Source of the DNA: Planctomycetota bacterium
GTDB taxonomy: Bacteria > Planctomycetota > UBA11346
Length of the DNA stretch: 64,000 bases
NCBI GenBank assembly: GCA_014193115.1
Contig: BJHQ01000008.1
Location: 150,622-214,621 of the forward strand
Direction of reading: 5' to 3'
How positions within the stretch are numbered: position 1 is the stretch's first letter; every line of letters starts with the position of its first letter. Under the pieces are notes generated by a model. The model was not told the origin of the DNA, searched no databases, and saw only the letters and a program-made list of their open reading frames with translations. Of this stretch, positions 17,276 to 26,251 are shown piece by piece. The position numbers were made by a program, and so were the translations under genes.

Positions 17276-17307
17276 GCCGCGCGATGGTGTCGTTCCCGCG
17301 ATGCCGG

Positions 17308-18450
17308 TCAGCTGGCGGTTCTGGCGGTGCGGTGGGCGTGTTTGGCCTGTCCTGCCGCGGCGGTGAGCACCTCGGCCCGCAGGCGGTTCGCCGCCACAGC
17401 TGGGGCGAGGGCGGCTGCCGCCAGCCGGGCCGCACCGGCGTCGCCTTCGCGGACGATGTCAGCGCAGGGCAGACCGGTTGAGCGCGCGGCCTCGGCCAGG
17501 GCTGCTTCCGCCTCCTTCTGGTCCATGTCCAACGTATTCAGGGCAATGCCCACCACTCGGCCGGGATGGAGCGGCCACAGCATCGCCTGGTACAATTCGA
17601 TGAAGTGGGTCAGGGTCGGCATCGCCACATCGGTATGGCGCAAGGTGGTCCGCGAGGGCGCGTGGCAGAGGATCATCGCATCGGGGCACGAGCCGTGGAG
17701 CAGACTCAGCGCAGTTCCTGAATAACATGGCGACATGATCGAATTCTGGCCTTCGATGACCAGGACCTCGGCGCCCTTGGCCTGCTCGATGACCAGGCGT
17801 TCCGCGGCTCCGCCGGCGAAATCGCTGATGCAGCGGTCGATGCACACGCCTTGTCCGGTGACCAGGATGCCATCCTGGCCGGTGGCAGCGAAACGGCTGC
17901 GGATTTTGCGGAGTTTCAAGTATTCGTAGAGCGCCAGCGAGGTCGTGGTCTTGCCGATGTTGGCGTCGGTGCCGACGGTCAGCACCCGCCACGCCTTGGT
18001 CTTGCGGGCGCGTCCGGTCGAGATGTGGCGGTTGTCCTCGTCGTCGGTGCGGCGGAGGTTGACCAGCTCCACCGCATAGCGCGCCGCCAGGGCGATCAGG
18101 TTGGGATCGTGCAGGGTGTCGTGGAGCCCGCTGACCACGCCGACGCGGTTGCGGATCGCCTCGTACAATTGCGGGCGCAAACCTTGCGGCAGGATGCCGC
18201 CAGGCGTGGCGACGCCGATCACCACCCACTCGATGCCCAGAGCCAGGGCCTGGCTGATCTCGCCGACGATGGGGATGCCATGGCCGACGCCGGTCAGGTC
18301 GCCGACATCCTGGCCAGCGTTGCGCCCGTCGATCACGCAGACCACGTCTTGCGGTCGGAAACGCAGCAATCCCACCGCCGTTTTGTTGCGGTACCGGTCA
18401 AGTGAGTCCTCGCTCAGGATGGCGAGCCGTTTGAAGATGCGTGAGGGCAT
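17308..18450 (-). CDS. DUF1611 family P-loop protein (DgcN-like)
   Basis: The protein has two halves typical of DUF1611: an N-terminal Rossmann-like part (roughly 1-135, with GVATPGGILPQGL) and a C-terminal P-loop domain with Walker A GTDANIGKTTTSLAL and IEGQNSIMSPCYSGTALSLL. Characterised members (DgcN) work with DgcA in D-glutamate catabolism as N-acyltransferases. No dgcA or L-Ala-D/L-Glu epimerase gene is seen nearby in this window, so the substrate is open. Length (380) is somewhat longer than usual because of an Ala-rich tail. Gene is intact. Confidence 0.85.
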   Translation of the reverse strand: MPSRIFKRLAILSEDSLDRYRNKTAVGLLRFRPQDVVCVIDGRNAGQDVGDLTGVGHGIPIVGEISQALALGIEWVVIGVATPGGILPQGLRPQLYEAIRNRVGVVSGLHDTLHDPNLIALAARYAVELVNLRRTDDEDNRHISTGRARKTKAWRVLTVGTDANIGKTTTSLALYEYLKLRKIRSRFAATGQDGILVTGQGVCIDRCISDFAGGAAERLVIEQAKGAEVLVIEGQNSIMSPCYSGTALSLLHGSCPDAMILCHAPSRTTLRHTDVAMPTLTHFIELYQAMLWPLHPGRVVGIALNTLDMDQKEAEAALAEAARSTGLPCADIVREGDAGAARLAAAALAPAVAANRLRAEVLTAAAGQAKHAHRTARTAS

Positions 18451-18594
18451 GGCTGGTTAGGGACTGGGGGTTGGGGGCTGGGTTGGGGCTGGGGCGGATG
18501 GGAGCATCGTTTCCTGCGGCCGCATGCCCAGGGTGCGTGGGCCAAAGCGCTGCGTCCCCTAGCCCCTGCTTGCTGGCCCATCACCTTGGGATCC

Positions 18595-19644
18595 ATGCGA
18601 CGCTTGGTGGTCGATTGCGCCCGGGTCGGCGACCTGGTCCTGCTGACGCCGGTGCTGCGCTGCCTGGCGCTCAGCGGATCCCTCGACCTGGTCGGCCGGC
18701 CCTGGGCGCGGGCGCTGCTCGCCGGCCAGCCTGGCATCGGCGCGGTGGAGACCCTGGCCGATCCCAATGCCGGGCGCTGGTCGGAATGGTGGCGGGGTTC
18801 GCCGCGGACCCGGCTCGGCCAGATCCTGGCGGCGCGGAGCTACGACGAGATCATCGCCTTCCAAGGCGAGGGCCGTCGGCTGCGCGACTGGTTGGCTGGC
18901 TGGGCGGGGTCGACGCCGATCCGCTGGATCACCTACAAGAACGACCAGGGCATCCGCCACCGGGTCGAGGCCGGGCGGCTGGCGCTGGCCAATGCCGGCC
19001 TGGAGACCGACGGCTACGAGCCGGTGCCGCGGCTGGCGGTGGAACCAGCCGCGCTGGCTGCGGCCCAACAGCGGCTGGCGCCGCTTGGCCGCCGGGTGGT
19101 GGCGGTGCAGGCGGGATCGTCGCTGACCCACCGCTGGTTCCGCCGCCGGCCCAACCTGAAAGGCCTGGCTCCGGCGCAGTGGGCTGGCCTGCTCGGCCAG
19201 ATTCTGACGGCCGGCGAAGCCGATGCTGCGGTGCTGCACGGCAGCGCCCCGGAAGGCCGGGAGGTCCGGGCGATCATCGCCGCGGCGGCGCCTGAACTGC
19301 GCCCGCGGCTGCACGACTGGACCGGAAAGGTGCCCTTGGCCGAGCTGCCTTCGGTGCTCGCAGCCCACCACGCGGTGCTGTCGGTGGATACCGGTCCCGC
19401 CCACATCGCGGCAGCCGTGGGCACGCCGCTGCTCGTCGTGTTCGGCCCCACCGACCCCGCCGTGTTCCGTCCGGTTGGCGCAGGTCCGGTGGAGATCCTG
19501 CTCGGCCGGGCGCCGTGCCAGTTCTGCCACGGAACGCCGCGGATGGACGCCTGTCGGGCCAATGTCTGCCTGACCGGCCTGAGCGACGAGACCATCGTCG
19601 CGGCGTGGAACCGGCTCCACACCGCACTTCCACCTGCCGGGTGA
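18595..19644 (+). CDS. Glycosyltransferase family 9 (heptosyltransferase-like)
   Basis: This GT-B transferase would add heptose or a related sugar to lipopolysaccharide core. The start RRLVVDCARVGDLVLLTPVL matches the GT9 N terminus, and the donor-binding region VDTGPAHIAAAVGTPLLVVF followed by GPTDPAVFRP is diagnostic. ATG at 18595 is chosen because the in-frame codon at 18586 is TTG with no better ribosome site. A C-terminal Cys cluster (APCQFCHGTPRMDACRANVC) occurs in many GT9 members and could bind metal. Only one heptosyltransferase is present here, so the exact linkage is unknown. It is divergent from DUF1611 and convergent with the CIA30 gene. Confidence 0.88.
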   Translation: MRRLVVDCARVGDLVLLTPVLRCLALSGSLDLVGRPWARALLAGQPGIGAVETLADPNAGRWSEWWRGSPRTRLGQILAARSYDEIIAFQGEGRRLRDWLAGWAGSTPIRWITYKNDQGIRHRVEAGRLALANAGLETDGYEPVPRLAVEPAALAAAQQRLAPLGRRVVAVQAGSSLTHRWFRRRPNLKGLAPAQWAGLLGQILTAGEADAAVLHGSAPEGREVRAIIAAAAPELRPRLHDWTGKVPLAELPSVLAAHHAVLSVDTGPAHIAAAVGTPLLVVFGPTDPAVFRPVGAGPVEILLGRAPCQFCHGTPRMDACRANVCLTGLSDETIVAAWNRLHTALPPAG

Positions 19645-19720
19645 TGGCCGTGGTCGCCTGACCGCAGGCGACGGCGTCCTCAATCTTCACCCGACTATCG
19701 GGTCGTTTCCTCCTCCGGGC

Positions 19721-20395
19721 TCAGCGGGCCGGCGCTACCGGCGCTTTGCCGCGTACCTTGAACCAGGCGACTTCGAGCTGGAATGGTCCAGCCTGGTGAT
19801 CGCTCAGTCCGAGACCAAGTGACACGATCGTCTCGGGTTTTTCCAACCCTGCAGAAGGAAGCTCCTGGCCCATGAGATTGGCCTTGAAGATCGATACCGG
19901 CAGTTCGATGTCCTGCCATTCGCCTTTTTTGGTGGGCAGCCCGGCCCGGTAGTTCAACAGGTCTTCCATACCGGTTTCGTTCTTTTGGGCGCTTTCCACA
20001 TAGTTTTTCAGCGGTCCTTTGGTCCACAGGGTGACGGTATAGGCGCGGCCGTCACCGCGGACGCGGAGGACGATGATCGAATCCTTGGTCAGCCCCAGGG
20101 GCTGCGACTTGGACCGCAACGAGACGAACCCTCCGTTGTTGTCGAGGGAGAGTTTCCCGGTGAACAGCAGATGCTGCTCTGGGGTGATGCTCGCCGCCCC
20201 GGTCGACTCACCGCCCATGATGTCGTCGTTGACCGCCTGCCATTGGGCCAGGGCCTGGGCGGCGGCGAAATCGAGCACGATCCGGCCAGAAGCTTGGGAT
20301 CCAGTGCCTCCCGCTGGCGCTGTCCCCTCAGCAGCCATGAGGGCGCTCAGGCAGCACGGGATGATCGGGACGAGCAAATTGACGAGGTTTTTCAT
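19721..20395 (-). CDS. CIA30-family exported protein
   Basis: After a signal peptide (MKNLVNLLVPIIPCCLSALM, cut near AAEG) the chain matches the CIA30/NADH complex I intermediate-associated fold: WQAVNDDIMGGESTGAA near the start, then GGFVSLRSKS and a C-terminal beta-sandwich ending VAWFKVRGK. The mitochondrial member assists complex I assembly; bacterial members are mostly uncharacterised and this fold is a carbohydrate-binding-like sandwich. ATG at 20395 is chosen because it begins the signal peptide. It lies 78 bases after the sigma-SUMF1 gene on the same strand, so it may be a target or partner of that regulator. Confidence 0.82.
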   Translation of the reverse strand: MKNLVNLLVPIIPCCLSALMAAEGTAPAGGTGSQASGRIVLDFAAAQALAQWQAVNDDIMGGESTGAASITPEQHLLFTGKLSLDNNGGFVSLRSKSQPLGLTKDSIIVLRVRGDGRAYTVTLWTKGPLKNYVESAQKNETGMEDLLNYRAGLPTKKGEWQDIELPVSIFKANLMGQELPSAGLEKPETIVSLGLGLSDHQAGPFQLEVAWFKVRGKAPVAPAR

Positions 20396-20473
20396 GATGG
20401 TTCCTTGGTGATGATGACCGTTAAAAGGACGCGGAGGGGGTTGCTGGCGGGCGGAACTGGTCGCGGTCATGGA

Positions 20474-22858
20474 TCAGAACGCGACGGATTCATCGGCGGC
20501 CTTCTGGTCTGGAACGGGGGTGGCCAGGACGTCGGCTGCGGCCAGTCCGCGTTCTGCTCCTGCCAGGCGTTTCCGGATCAGGGCGGCTGTCTGCTTCCGC
20601 TCGATCACCTCCGCCGCTGCTGCCGCCCGTTTCCAGAAAGCGATGGCGCCAGGGCGATCGCCTTGGCGGAAACGGACGCAGGCGACGGTATCGAGCAGCC
20701 AGTCCACATCCGTCTGGCAGTCATCCACCGCAGCCAGCAGGTGTGTTGCCAGGTCCGCAGCTCGGGCGAGTCCAGCGGGGCTGGGCGGAGTGCCCCCGGC
20801 GACGATGGCGTCTGCCACCTGGTTCGCGACCAGGATCCAGGCGGATTCTTCGCGCGGACAGCCGGCGAGGAAACCGTCGGTCAACGTGGTGCGGCGAGCT
20901 TTCGCCGCAGCATCCGCCGGCGCCTGGATCGGAGTGGTGAGAACCCGGCCGAGCACGGACCGTGCTCGGATCCCGGCCTTCGCGATCCACTGGACCAGGG
21001 CCTCGGACTGGCCGCGCTCGGCCAGATCCATGGCCGTTGCCAAGGTTGGATCGAGACGTCTGACCTCCTCCACGGCCCACACCGGATTCCGGTCGGCATG
21101 GGCCTGATCCAGTGCCTCTATCCCTTTGAGCGGAGGCAGCGGATCCGGGATGCACAGACGGACTCCCAGATACCACATGCGATCTTCAGGACGGTTCTGC
21201 ATCCGCCGCGCCGACTGGCAGTCCTGGGATTCACTGGCGAAAGTCCCGCCTCGATTGACCCGGCGGATCCACACCGGCCCGGTGGGATCCACCACTTTGC
21301 CAATCGGATACGGGCTGATCCAGTCGCTGCACCATTCGTCAACATTGCCGTGCATGTCGAAGAAGCCCCAGCGATTGGGAACTCCGGATTTGACCGCATG
21401 GGGCATCGACTCGCTGCCGAACAGGACCAACGGATCGTTCACCCCGAACGCTCCGGGGTTGCCGGCCCGGCAGGCGTATTCCCATTGGGCTTCGGTTGGA
21501 AAAGTCACCTGCGCTGCCGCCGGATACTTCTCTGCCAGTCGCTTGAAGAACTGCTGGCAGTCCAACCAAGAGACCTGCTCGACCGGATGCTGGCGGATCT
21601 GCTCCCAGGGTATCGCCGGCTGCACCGGCTGCATCTTCCCGGCCGAGTCCAACGTCGTGGCGCCTTGGAACTTGCTGGGATTCTTTCCGGTGATTTCCCT
21701 CCACACGCCCTGGGTGACCTCGGTGTTGCCAAGCCAGAACCCGGCACTGAGGACGACGGTGTGCAGGGCTTCCACGGCATCGATCCGGCCGAGTTCCCCG
21801 CGCGGGCTCCCCATGCGGAAGGTCCCGGGGAATACATAGCGGAATCGCTGCTTGTCCGAGCCGATGGCGAGATCCGCCCAGGTGCCGTGGCGATCCGTCC
21901 CGAAGTCGGCCGCCCAAGGCGGCCGAGCCACCGTCGGAACCTCTGCGGCTGGAGGCTGCACCACCGGGATGGCGTCCGATTCCGCCACCGCCTTGGGTGC
22001 TGGCGGCTGATCGTTCCGTGGTCCAGGAAACGCAGCCGTAGCGACGGCCAGGGCAGCTCCGATGCCGATCAACCCGATGCAGATGGCCGCGATGGCGCCG
22101 CTGACCGTGGTCGCGGTGCCGAGGACCACCGACGCTGCCGTGCTCGGTTGCAAGGAGGCGGTGGCCAACGATTTCCACCCAGCGATGGCCGATGGCGACG
22201 GGCCAGCCGGCGATGCGATGGACAGCGCCGCGTGGACTCCGTCGAAGGCCGCCGCCGGATCCAACCCAAGCGGGATCAGGCCAGGAGAAGCGACGGCGGT
22301 CCGCTCCAGGCTTTTGCGCAGCTGGGCCATGGACCGGCTCAGGCGTTTGCGCGCTGCCACCGCGCTGCATCCGAGTTCTCCGGCCAGCGAGGAGACATCG
22401 AGACCGAGGAAATAATGCAGGATGATCGGCCGCCGCTGGATCTCATCCAGTTCCGCCAGGGCGAGGTTGAGCTGGCCAAGGCCCGGCGGCCCCTCGCCGC
22501 TGGCGTCGGCCTGCGGAGCAGGGACGGCCTCCAGATGCTGGGCCGGTGCACTGCGGGCCCGCCGCACCTGTTCGCGCCGTCGCCACGAAATCGCGCAGTT
22601 GGCGGTGATCCGCAGCAGCCAACGGCGGGCCTGCTCCTCGCGGTCATCCCCTGGACGAAGGACGAACCGCCTGGCGTTCTGTCTGATCAGCAGCAGGGAA
22701 TCCTGAACCACGTCTTCCGCATCCGAGTCCACTCCCAGGATGACCTTGGCGGTCCAGAACATGACCTGGTGATAGCGCTCGACGATGTGTTCCCACGACT
22801 CCTGATCAGCCTGAACGGAGATCCTGGCCAGCAGGGTCGGGGTGTCCGGGGTCGCCAT
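20474..22858 (-). CDS. ECF sigma factor fused through a membrane helix to a SUMF1/FGE-like domain
   Basis: One 794-residue chain carries three parts. Residues 10-185 are a sigma-70 ECF module: region 2 with DAEDVVQDSLLLIRQ, and region 4 with an HTH around VSSLAGELGCSAVAARKRL. Residues 249-277 are hydrophobic (SGAIAAICIGLIGIGAALAV), a probable membrane span. Residues 340-572 are a formylglycine-generating-enzyme-like domain (PGTFRMGSP, NTEVTQGVWREITG, FPTEAQWEYACRAG, DMHGNVDEWCSDW, RGGTFAS). In true FGE two Cys bind copper; here the first is Ser543 and only Cys548 remains, so it is probably a non-catalytic sensor. Residues 575-794 are helical. ATG 22867 is an alternative start. The fused domain likely controls the sigma module from outside the membrane. 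Confidence 0.87.
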   Translation of the reverse strand: MATPDTPTLLARISVQADQESWEHIVERYHQVMFWTAKVILGVDSDAEDVVQDSLLLIRQNARRFVLRPGDDREEQARRWLLRITANCAISWRRREQVRRARSAPAQHLEAVPAPQADASGEGPPGLGQLNLALAELDEIQRRPIILHYFLGLDVSSLAGELGCSAVAARKRLSRSMAQLRKSLERTAVASPGLIPLGLDPAAAFDGVHAALSIASPAGPSPSAIAGWKSLATASLQPSTAASVVLGTATTVSGAIAAICIGLIGIGAALAVATAAFPGPRNDQPPAPKAVAESDAIPVVQPPAAEVPTVARPPWAADFGTDRHGTWADLAIGSDKQRFRYVFPGTFRMGSPRGELGRIDAVEALHTVVLSAGFWLGNTEVTQGVWREITGKNPSKFQGATTLDSAGKMQPVQPAIPWEQIRQHPVEQVSWLDCQQFFKRLAEKYPAAAQVTFPTEAQWEYACRAGNPGAFGVNDPLVLFGSESMPHAVKSGVPNRWGFFDMHGNVDEWCSDWISPYPIGKVVDPTGPVWIRRVNRGGTFASESQDCQSARRMQNRPEDRMWYLGVRLCIPDPLPPLKGIEALDQAHADRNPVWAVEEVRRLDPTLATAMDLAERGQSEALVQWIAKAGIRARSVLGRVLTTPIQAPADAAAKARRTTLTDGFLAGCPREESAWILVANQVADAIVAGGTPPSPAGLARAADLATHLLAAVDDCQTDVDWLLDTVACVRFRQGDRPGAIAFWKRAAAAAEVIERKQTAALIRKRLAGAERGLAAADVLATPVPDQKAADESVAF

Positions 22859-22962
22859 CGCGGTCATCACGCCAACCAGACGCGGGGTGCTCGGCGGTGT
22901 GACCGGAAAAATTCGAGAGGCAGCACCACGCGGCAGAGTCCCAGCATCGAGGCGAGCGGCGC

Positions 22963-24477
22963 TCAGCGGCGCCGCAGGCTGACGACCAGGCCCAAGGCCA
23001 GAGCGATCAGGGCGGTCAAGCGGAACCATCCATCCGGCAATTGCAGCGCCGCCACCAGCAGCACTGCGCACAGCAGCGGAGTCAGGTCAGGGCCGGCAGT
23101 GCGTGCCTCCAGAGCATCCTCGATCCGGGTTGGCAATGCCCTCAGGTCGCGCCAGAAGCGCTGGAGATCCGCCCAGGCTTCGCTGGCGGTGCGCCAGGGC
23201 GAGAACAGCCGCCTGAGCCGGGGCCGGGCAAGCTGTACGAAATTCTCATCCGGCACCAGCTCGGTGCAGACTCCTTCGAGCAGGCCCATGCCTCGGGACA
23301 GCAGGATGGTGTGGCGGGGCAGCACGAGGCCCTCCATGCGGCGGATGAAGTTCATCACCCGTTCGCCGAGTTCGAGCTGCCGGCGCGAGCCCTTGAACGC
23401 GTTGGGAGAAAGGTTCCCAAGCTCGGAATACACGGTGCGCGCCAGGTCTTTCAACGCAGCGCGGTCGGTTCCGGGCAGGACCTGGCCGAGCTCGCACAAC
23501 ACATCGACCATGCCGTCGGTGTCCTCGCTTCGCAAACGGTCCAGGAACCGCCGGTACAAAGCCCGTTCGCGGGCATCGATCGTGGAGGTCATCCCGAAGT
23601 CGATCAGCCACAGCCGATCGCCGTCGACGATCAAGTTGCCGGCGTGCGGATCGCAGTGGAAGTAGCCGATCTCGACCAGCATGGTCAGATAGGCGTCGAT
23701 CAGCTTGCCAGCGATGTCGCGGCGGCGTTCTGCGGAAAGCGTCGCCAGATCGGTCTGGGCCAACGTCGTGCCGGTGGCGAACTCCATCACCAGGACTTTC
23801 TCCCGGGTGTGGGCCCAGAACACCCTGGGCACCAGCACGCCGGTGCCGGCCAAGGCAGAGCGCAGGCGGTCCGCAGCCAGACCTTCGTGCAGGTAGTCCT
23901 GTTCCTCTTTGGCCGTGCGAGCGATCTCTTCGGCGATCAATTGCAGCGGGATGCGCGGCACCACCAGGGCGAACAGCCGCAGGCTGAGGCGGAGCAGCCA
24001 CAGATCGCAGGCGACCAGCGGGGCCAGGCCGGGATGCTGGATCTTCACCGCCACCAAGGTGCCGTCGGTCAGCCAGGCGCGGTGGACCTGCCCGAACGAG
24101 GCAGCCGCGATGGGCGCATCGTCGATCCGCGCCAGGTGGTCGGCGGTGCGGTGCTCATAGGCAACGTCGAGCTGCAGGCGAATCAGCGCTGACGGCGACG
24201 GACGCGCCTGGTCGCGCAGGCCAGCGCAGGCATCCACGTAGTCCAGCGGCAACAGATCCGGCCGCGAGGCCACGAACTGGCCGATCTTGGTGAGCAGTGC
24301 GCCGTGGCGCCGGCAATACGACGCCAACCACGGCCCACCCTGACGATCGATCCGTCGAGCCCACTTGCTGGCCAGCCACGGCGACACCCGTGCCAGTTGC
24401 GCCCGCAGTAGGTGCTGGCCGCCGATCCAGGTCAGGATCGCCAGGCCCTCACCGGCCCGGCGGACCAACAGGCTCAT
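22963..24477 (-). CDS. ABC1/AarF/UbiB-family atypical kinase
   Basis: The protein has the ABC1 family marks: KIGQFVASRPDLLP (KxGQ motif), AAASFGQVHRAWL (Ala-rich loop replacing the P-loop), VAVKIQHPG with the ion-pair lysine, and FHCDPHAGNLIVDGDRLWLIDFG with the catalytic and metal-binding Asp. The last 50 residues contain two membrane helices. UbiB acts in ubiquinone biosynthesis by extracting polyprenyl precursors; other members affect lipid traffic. No ubi genes are close, so the pathway is not fixed. It follows a 67-residue gene by 34 bases and precedes the sigma-SUMF1 gene by 96-105 bases, all on one strand. Confidence 0.92.
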   Translation of the reverse strand: MSLLVRRAGEGLAILTWIGGQHLLRAQLARVSPWLASKWARRIDRQGGPWLASYCRRHGALLTKIGQFVASRPDLLPLDYVDACAGLRDQARPSPSALIRLQLDVAYEHRTADHLARIDDAPIAAASFGQVHRAWLTDGTLVAVKIQHPGLAPLVACDLWLLRLSLRLFALVVPRIPLQLIAEEIARTAKEEQDYLHEGLAADRLRSALAGTGVLVPRVFWAHTREKVLVMEFATGTTLAQTDLATLSAERRRDIAGKLIDAYLTMLVEIGYFHCDPHAGNLIVDGDRLWLIDFGMTSTIDARERALYRRFLDRLRSEDTDGMVDVLCELGQVLPGTDRAALKDLARTVYSELGNLSPNAFKGSRRQLELGERVMNFIRRMEGLVLPRHTILLSRGMGLLEGVCTELVPDENFVQLARPRLRRLFSPWRTASEAWADLQRFWRDLRALPTRIEDALEARTAGPDLTPLLCAVLLVAALQLPDGWFRLTALIALALGLVVSLRRR

Positions 24478-24511
24478 CCGCTGCCTGGATCAGTGCCCGA
24501 GGGAATCGGCA

Positions 24512-24715
24512 TCACGCCGTCGGCTTGGCGCGCTTCTCGGCGGCGTCGATCGCCGCCAGGCCAGCCTGCAGGACATGGCGGGCCGCCTGGCGCAGATGGC
24601 CGGCGGTTTCCTGGCCGATGATCCGTTCGACGGTGGCGTCGTGGGCCTGGCGCAGTTGTTCGCCCGCTTGGCGCAGTTGCTCGCGCACCGGGCTGGGCTG
24701 TTCGGTGGTGCTCAT
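24512..24715 (-). CDS. Small helical protein (67 aa), unknown
   Basis: The chain is Ala, Gln and Arg rich and predicted to be one or two amphipathic helices (REQLRQAGEQLRQAHDATVE with heptad spacing, then HLRQAARHVLQAGLAAIDAAEKRA). There is no signal peptide. It resembles small proteins often found before UbiB-type genes or phasin-like helical proteins, but I cannot assign a family. Same strand as the ABC1 kinase and 34 bases upstream of it, so it is probably co-transcribed. Composition fits the neighbours. Confidence 0.6.
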   Translation of the reverse strand: MSTTEQPSPVREQLRQAGEQLRQAHDATVERIIGQETAGHLRQAARHVLQAGLAAIDAAEKRAKPTA

Positions 24716-24833
24716 GGGTGGTCTCCTGGCGGAATCCTGCCACGGCGGGGCGAGAAGCCGAGCCCTTGATTGCCGACCCTTGGACGACGCCGTTGGCTTG
24801 CTCGCTGTACCGCTCGCAAGCCGACAAGCCGGA

Positions 24834-26099
24834 TCATACGGACTTCAATCGGAGGGCCAGGATCTCCAGCAGCTTGGTGCCGGGATCCTGGTTGGGTTCG
24901 GCTTCGATGGTGCCGGCGTCGTGATCGATCCGCACCAGTTTCAAGGTGTCGCCTGATGTTTCCGCTGGGTGATAGGCCCATAGGCTGTAGCCATCGGTAA
25001 AGGGCACCAGCGGCGGCTTGGTCCACAGGCCGTCACGATTGTCAGCAATCTCCCATTCCTTCCAGCGGACGGCAAAGCCTTTGGTGGCGTGATAGGTGTA
25101 CACCTGGATTGCCGGTGCATTGCCTACCAATTCCAGGCCATTGCCCGCCCGCACCAATTTGACCGCTCCGGCAGGCAACCCGGCCACCGATCCGGTCCAT
25201 GCCGGTTCGATGCGCACGATCTCGCCGGCGGTAAAATGCAGTTCCAACCGGGTCTTGCCCCTCTGTGTTTGGATCTGAATCCGTTCGACCAAGGCTGACA
25301 GGTCGGCTATGGGCTGAGCAACGATGGCAGGGTCCAATGGCAACCGGCGGAAGAACGCCGCAGCGGCGGTTTTCGCGTCACCAACCGACCACCCCTGCCA
25401 ATCGTCCATGGTGACCGCAGGGAAATCCGCGACCGGCAACGTCGAACGATCGATCGGCTGGCGCTTGGGGACCACGGTCCGGGCGATGGCGGCGGCATCG
25501 GCAATACATTCCGGTGGCAACGGCGGGCGACCGGGTGGGGCATAGACCACCATAACCCCGTTGGGGAAATCGCCGCCCTTCCACCAGAAAGGAACATAAC
25601 CGGCGCCGACCAATTCGGTCGCAGCGTCGGCAATGTTGGGTGAGGGAATGCGGAGCCAGTGGACGGCAGTAATAAAATCCAGCCAGTACCAGCATTTTCC
25701 CGCTATCCGGGCTTTTTCGTCGATTATAGTCTCAGGAAGGAATATTTCATACATTTTGTTACAGGCACTCGCAAGGCGATCGATTTCTTGAGAGATAGCC
25801 AGCGTTTCTCTATCAAAATAGCAATCCCGCACAACCATGAATTCAGCATTCATGGCGCTATGTGGAATCTTCATTTTTAAGTCGCCCATGTCTCTTTGGC
25901 GATCACTAGATTTAACCAATCGCAAAGCTACTGTATTATTAATAATAATTTCACACGGGATGGCCAATTTTGGTTGATGAAAAGGTCCATTAGCAACGAG
26001 TCGCGAAATGGCGTCATGCCAGCGTTGCATGGATGCTAAAATAGAAGGGTAATGTGGCAGTTCATTTAAACTCGCAACGCGTCTTTCGTTTCCAGACAT
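24834..26099 (-). CDS. Hypothetical protein with AT-rich 5' half (421 aa)
   Basis: No family is recognised. The first 140 residues (MSGNERRVASLNELPHYPSI onward) are encoded by clearly AT-richer DNA (25680-26100) than the rest, which has the usual GC bias. The C-terminal part is beta-rich, with tryptophans and a segment VYTYHATKGFAVRWKEWEIA. There is no signal peptide. ATG at 26099 has AGAAAGG seven bases before it, a good ribosome site; the frame is open further up but without such a site. It may be a recent gene, part of which was acquired; alternatively the codon use simply varies. Function unknown. Confidence 0.7.
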   Translation of the reverse strand: MSGNERRVASLNELPHYPSILASMQRWHDAISRLVANGPFHQPKLAIPCEIIINNTVALRLVKSSDRQRDMGDLKMKIPHSAMNAEFMVVRDCYFDRETLAISQEIDRLASACNKMYEIFLPETIIDEKARIAGKCWYWLDFITAVHWLRIPSPNIADAATELVGAGYVPFWWKGGDFPNGVMVVYAPPGRPPLPPECIADAAAIARTVVPKRQPIDRSTLPVADFPAVTMDDWQGWSVGDAKTAAAAFFRRLPLDPAIVAQPIADLSALVERIQIQTQRGKTRLELHFTAGEIVRIEPAWTGSVAGLPAGAVKLVRAGNGLELVGNAPAIQVYTYHATKGFAVRWKEWEIADNRDGLWTKPPLVPFTDGYSLWAYHPAETSGDTLKLVRIDHDAGTIEAEPNQDPGTKLLEILALRLKSV

Positions 26100-26251
26100 A
26101 AAGGGCCTTTCTGGCGGATGGGAAGGATTGGGCTGAACGGCGGAAAACCTAGACGAGACCGTCAATCCACTCGCTGTACCGCCACGCCGCCAACGTGCCA
26201 CCGGCAAAAAAATCATTCCCGATTCCTTCGACGGCGCAAAGCATCTCCACA

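Noticed and set aside
20474..22858. Active formylglycine-generating enzyme
   Set aside because: The first of the two copper-binding Cys is replaced by Ser, and no sulfatase gene is nearby.
19985..23665. A 1226-codon open frame on the plus strand
   Set aside because: It is antisense to CIA30, sigma-SUMF1 and part of the ABC1 kinase, all of which show clear families. Its translation has no domain and the composition expected from the reverse of GC-rich codons.
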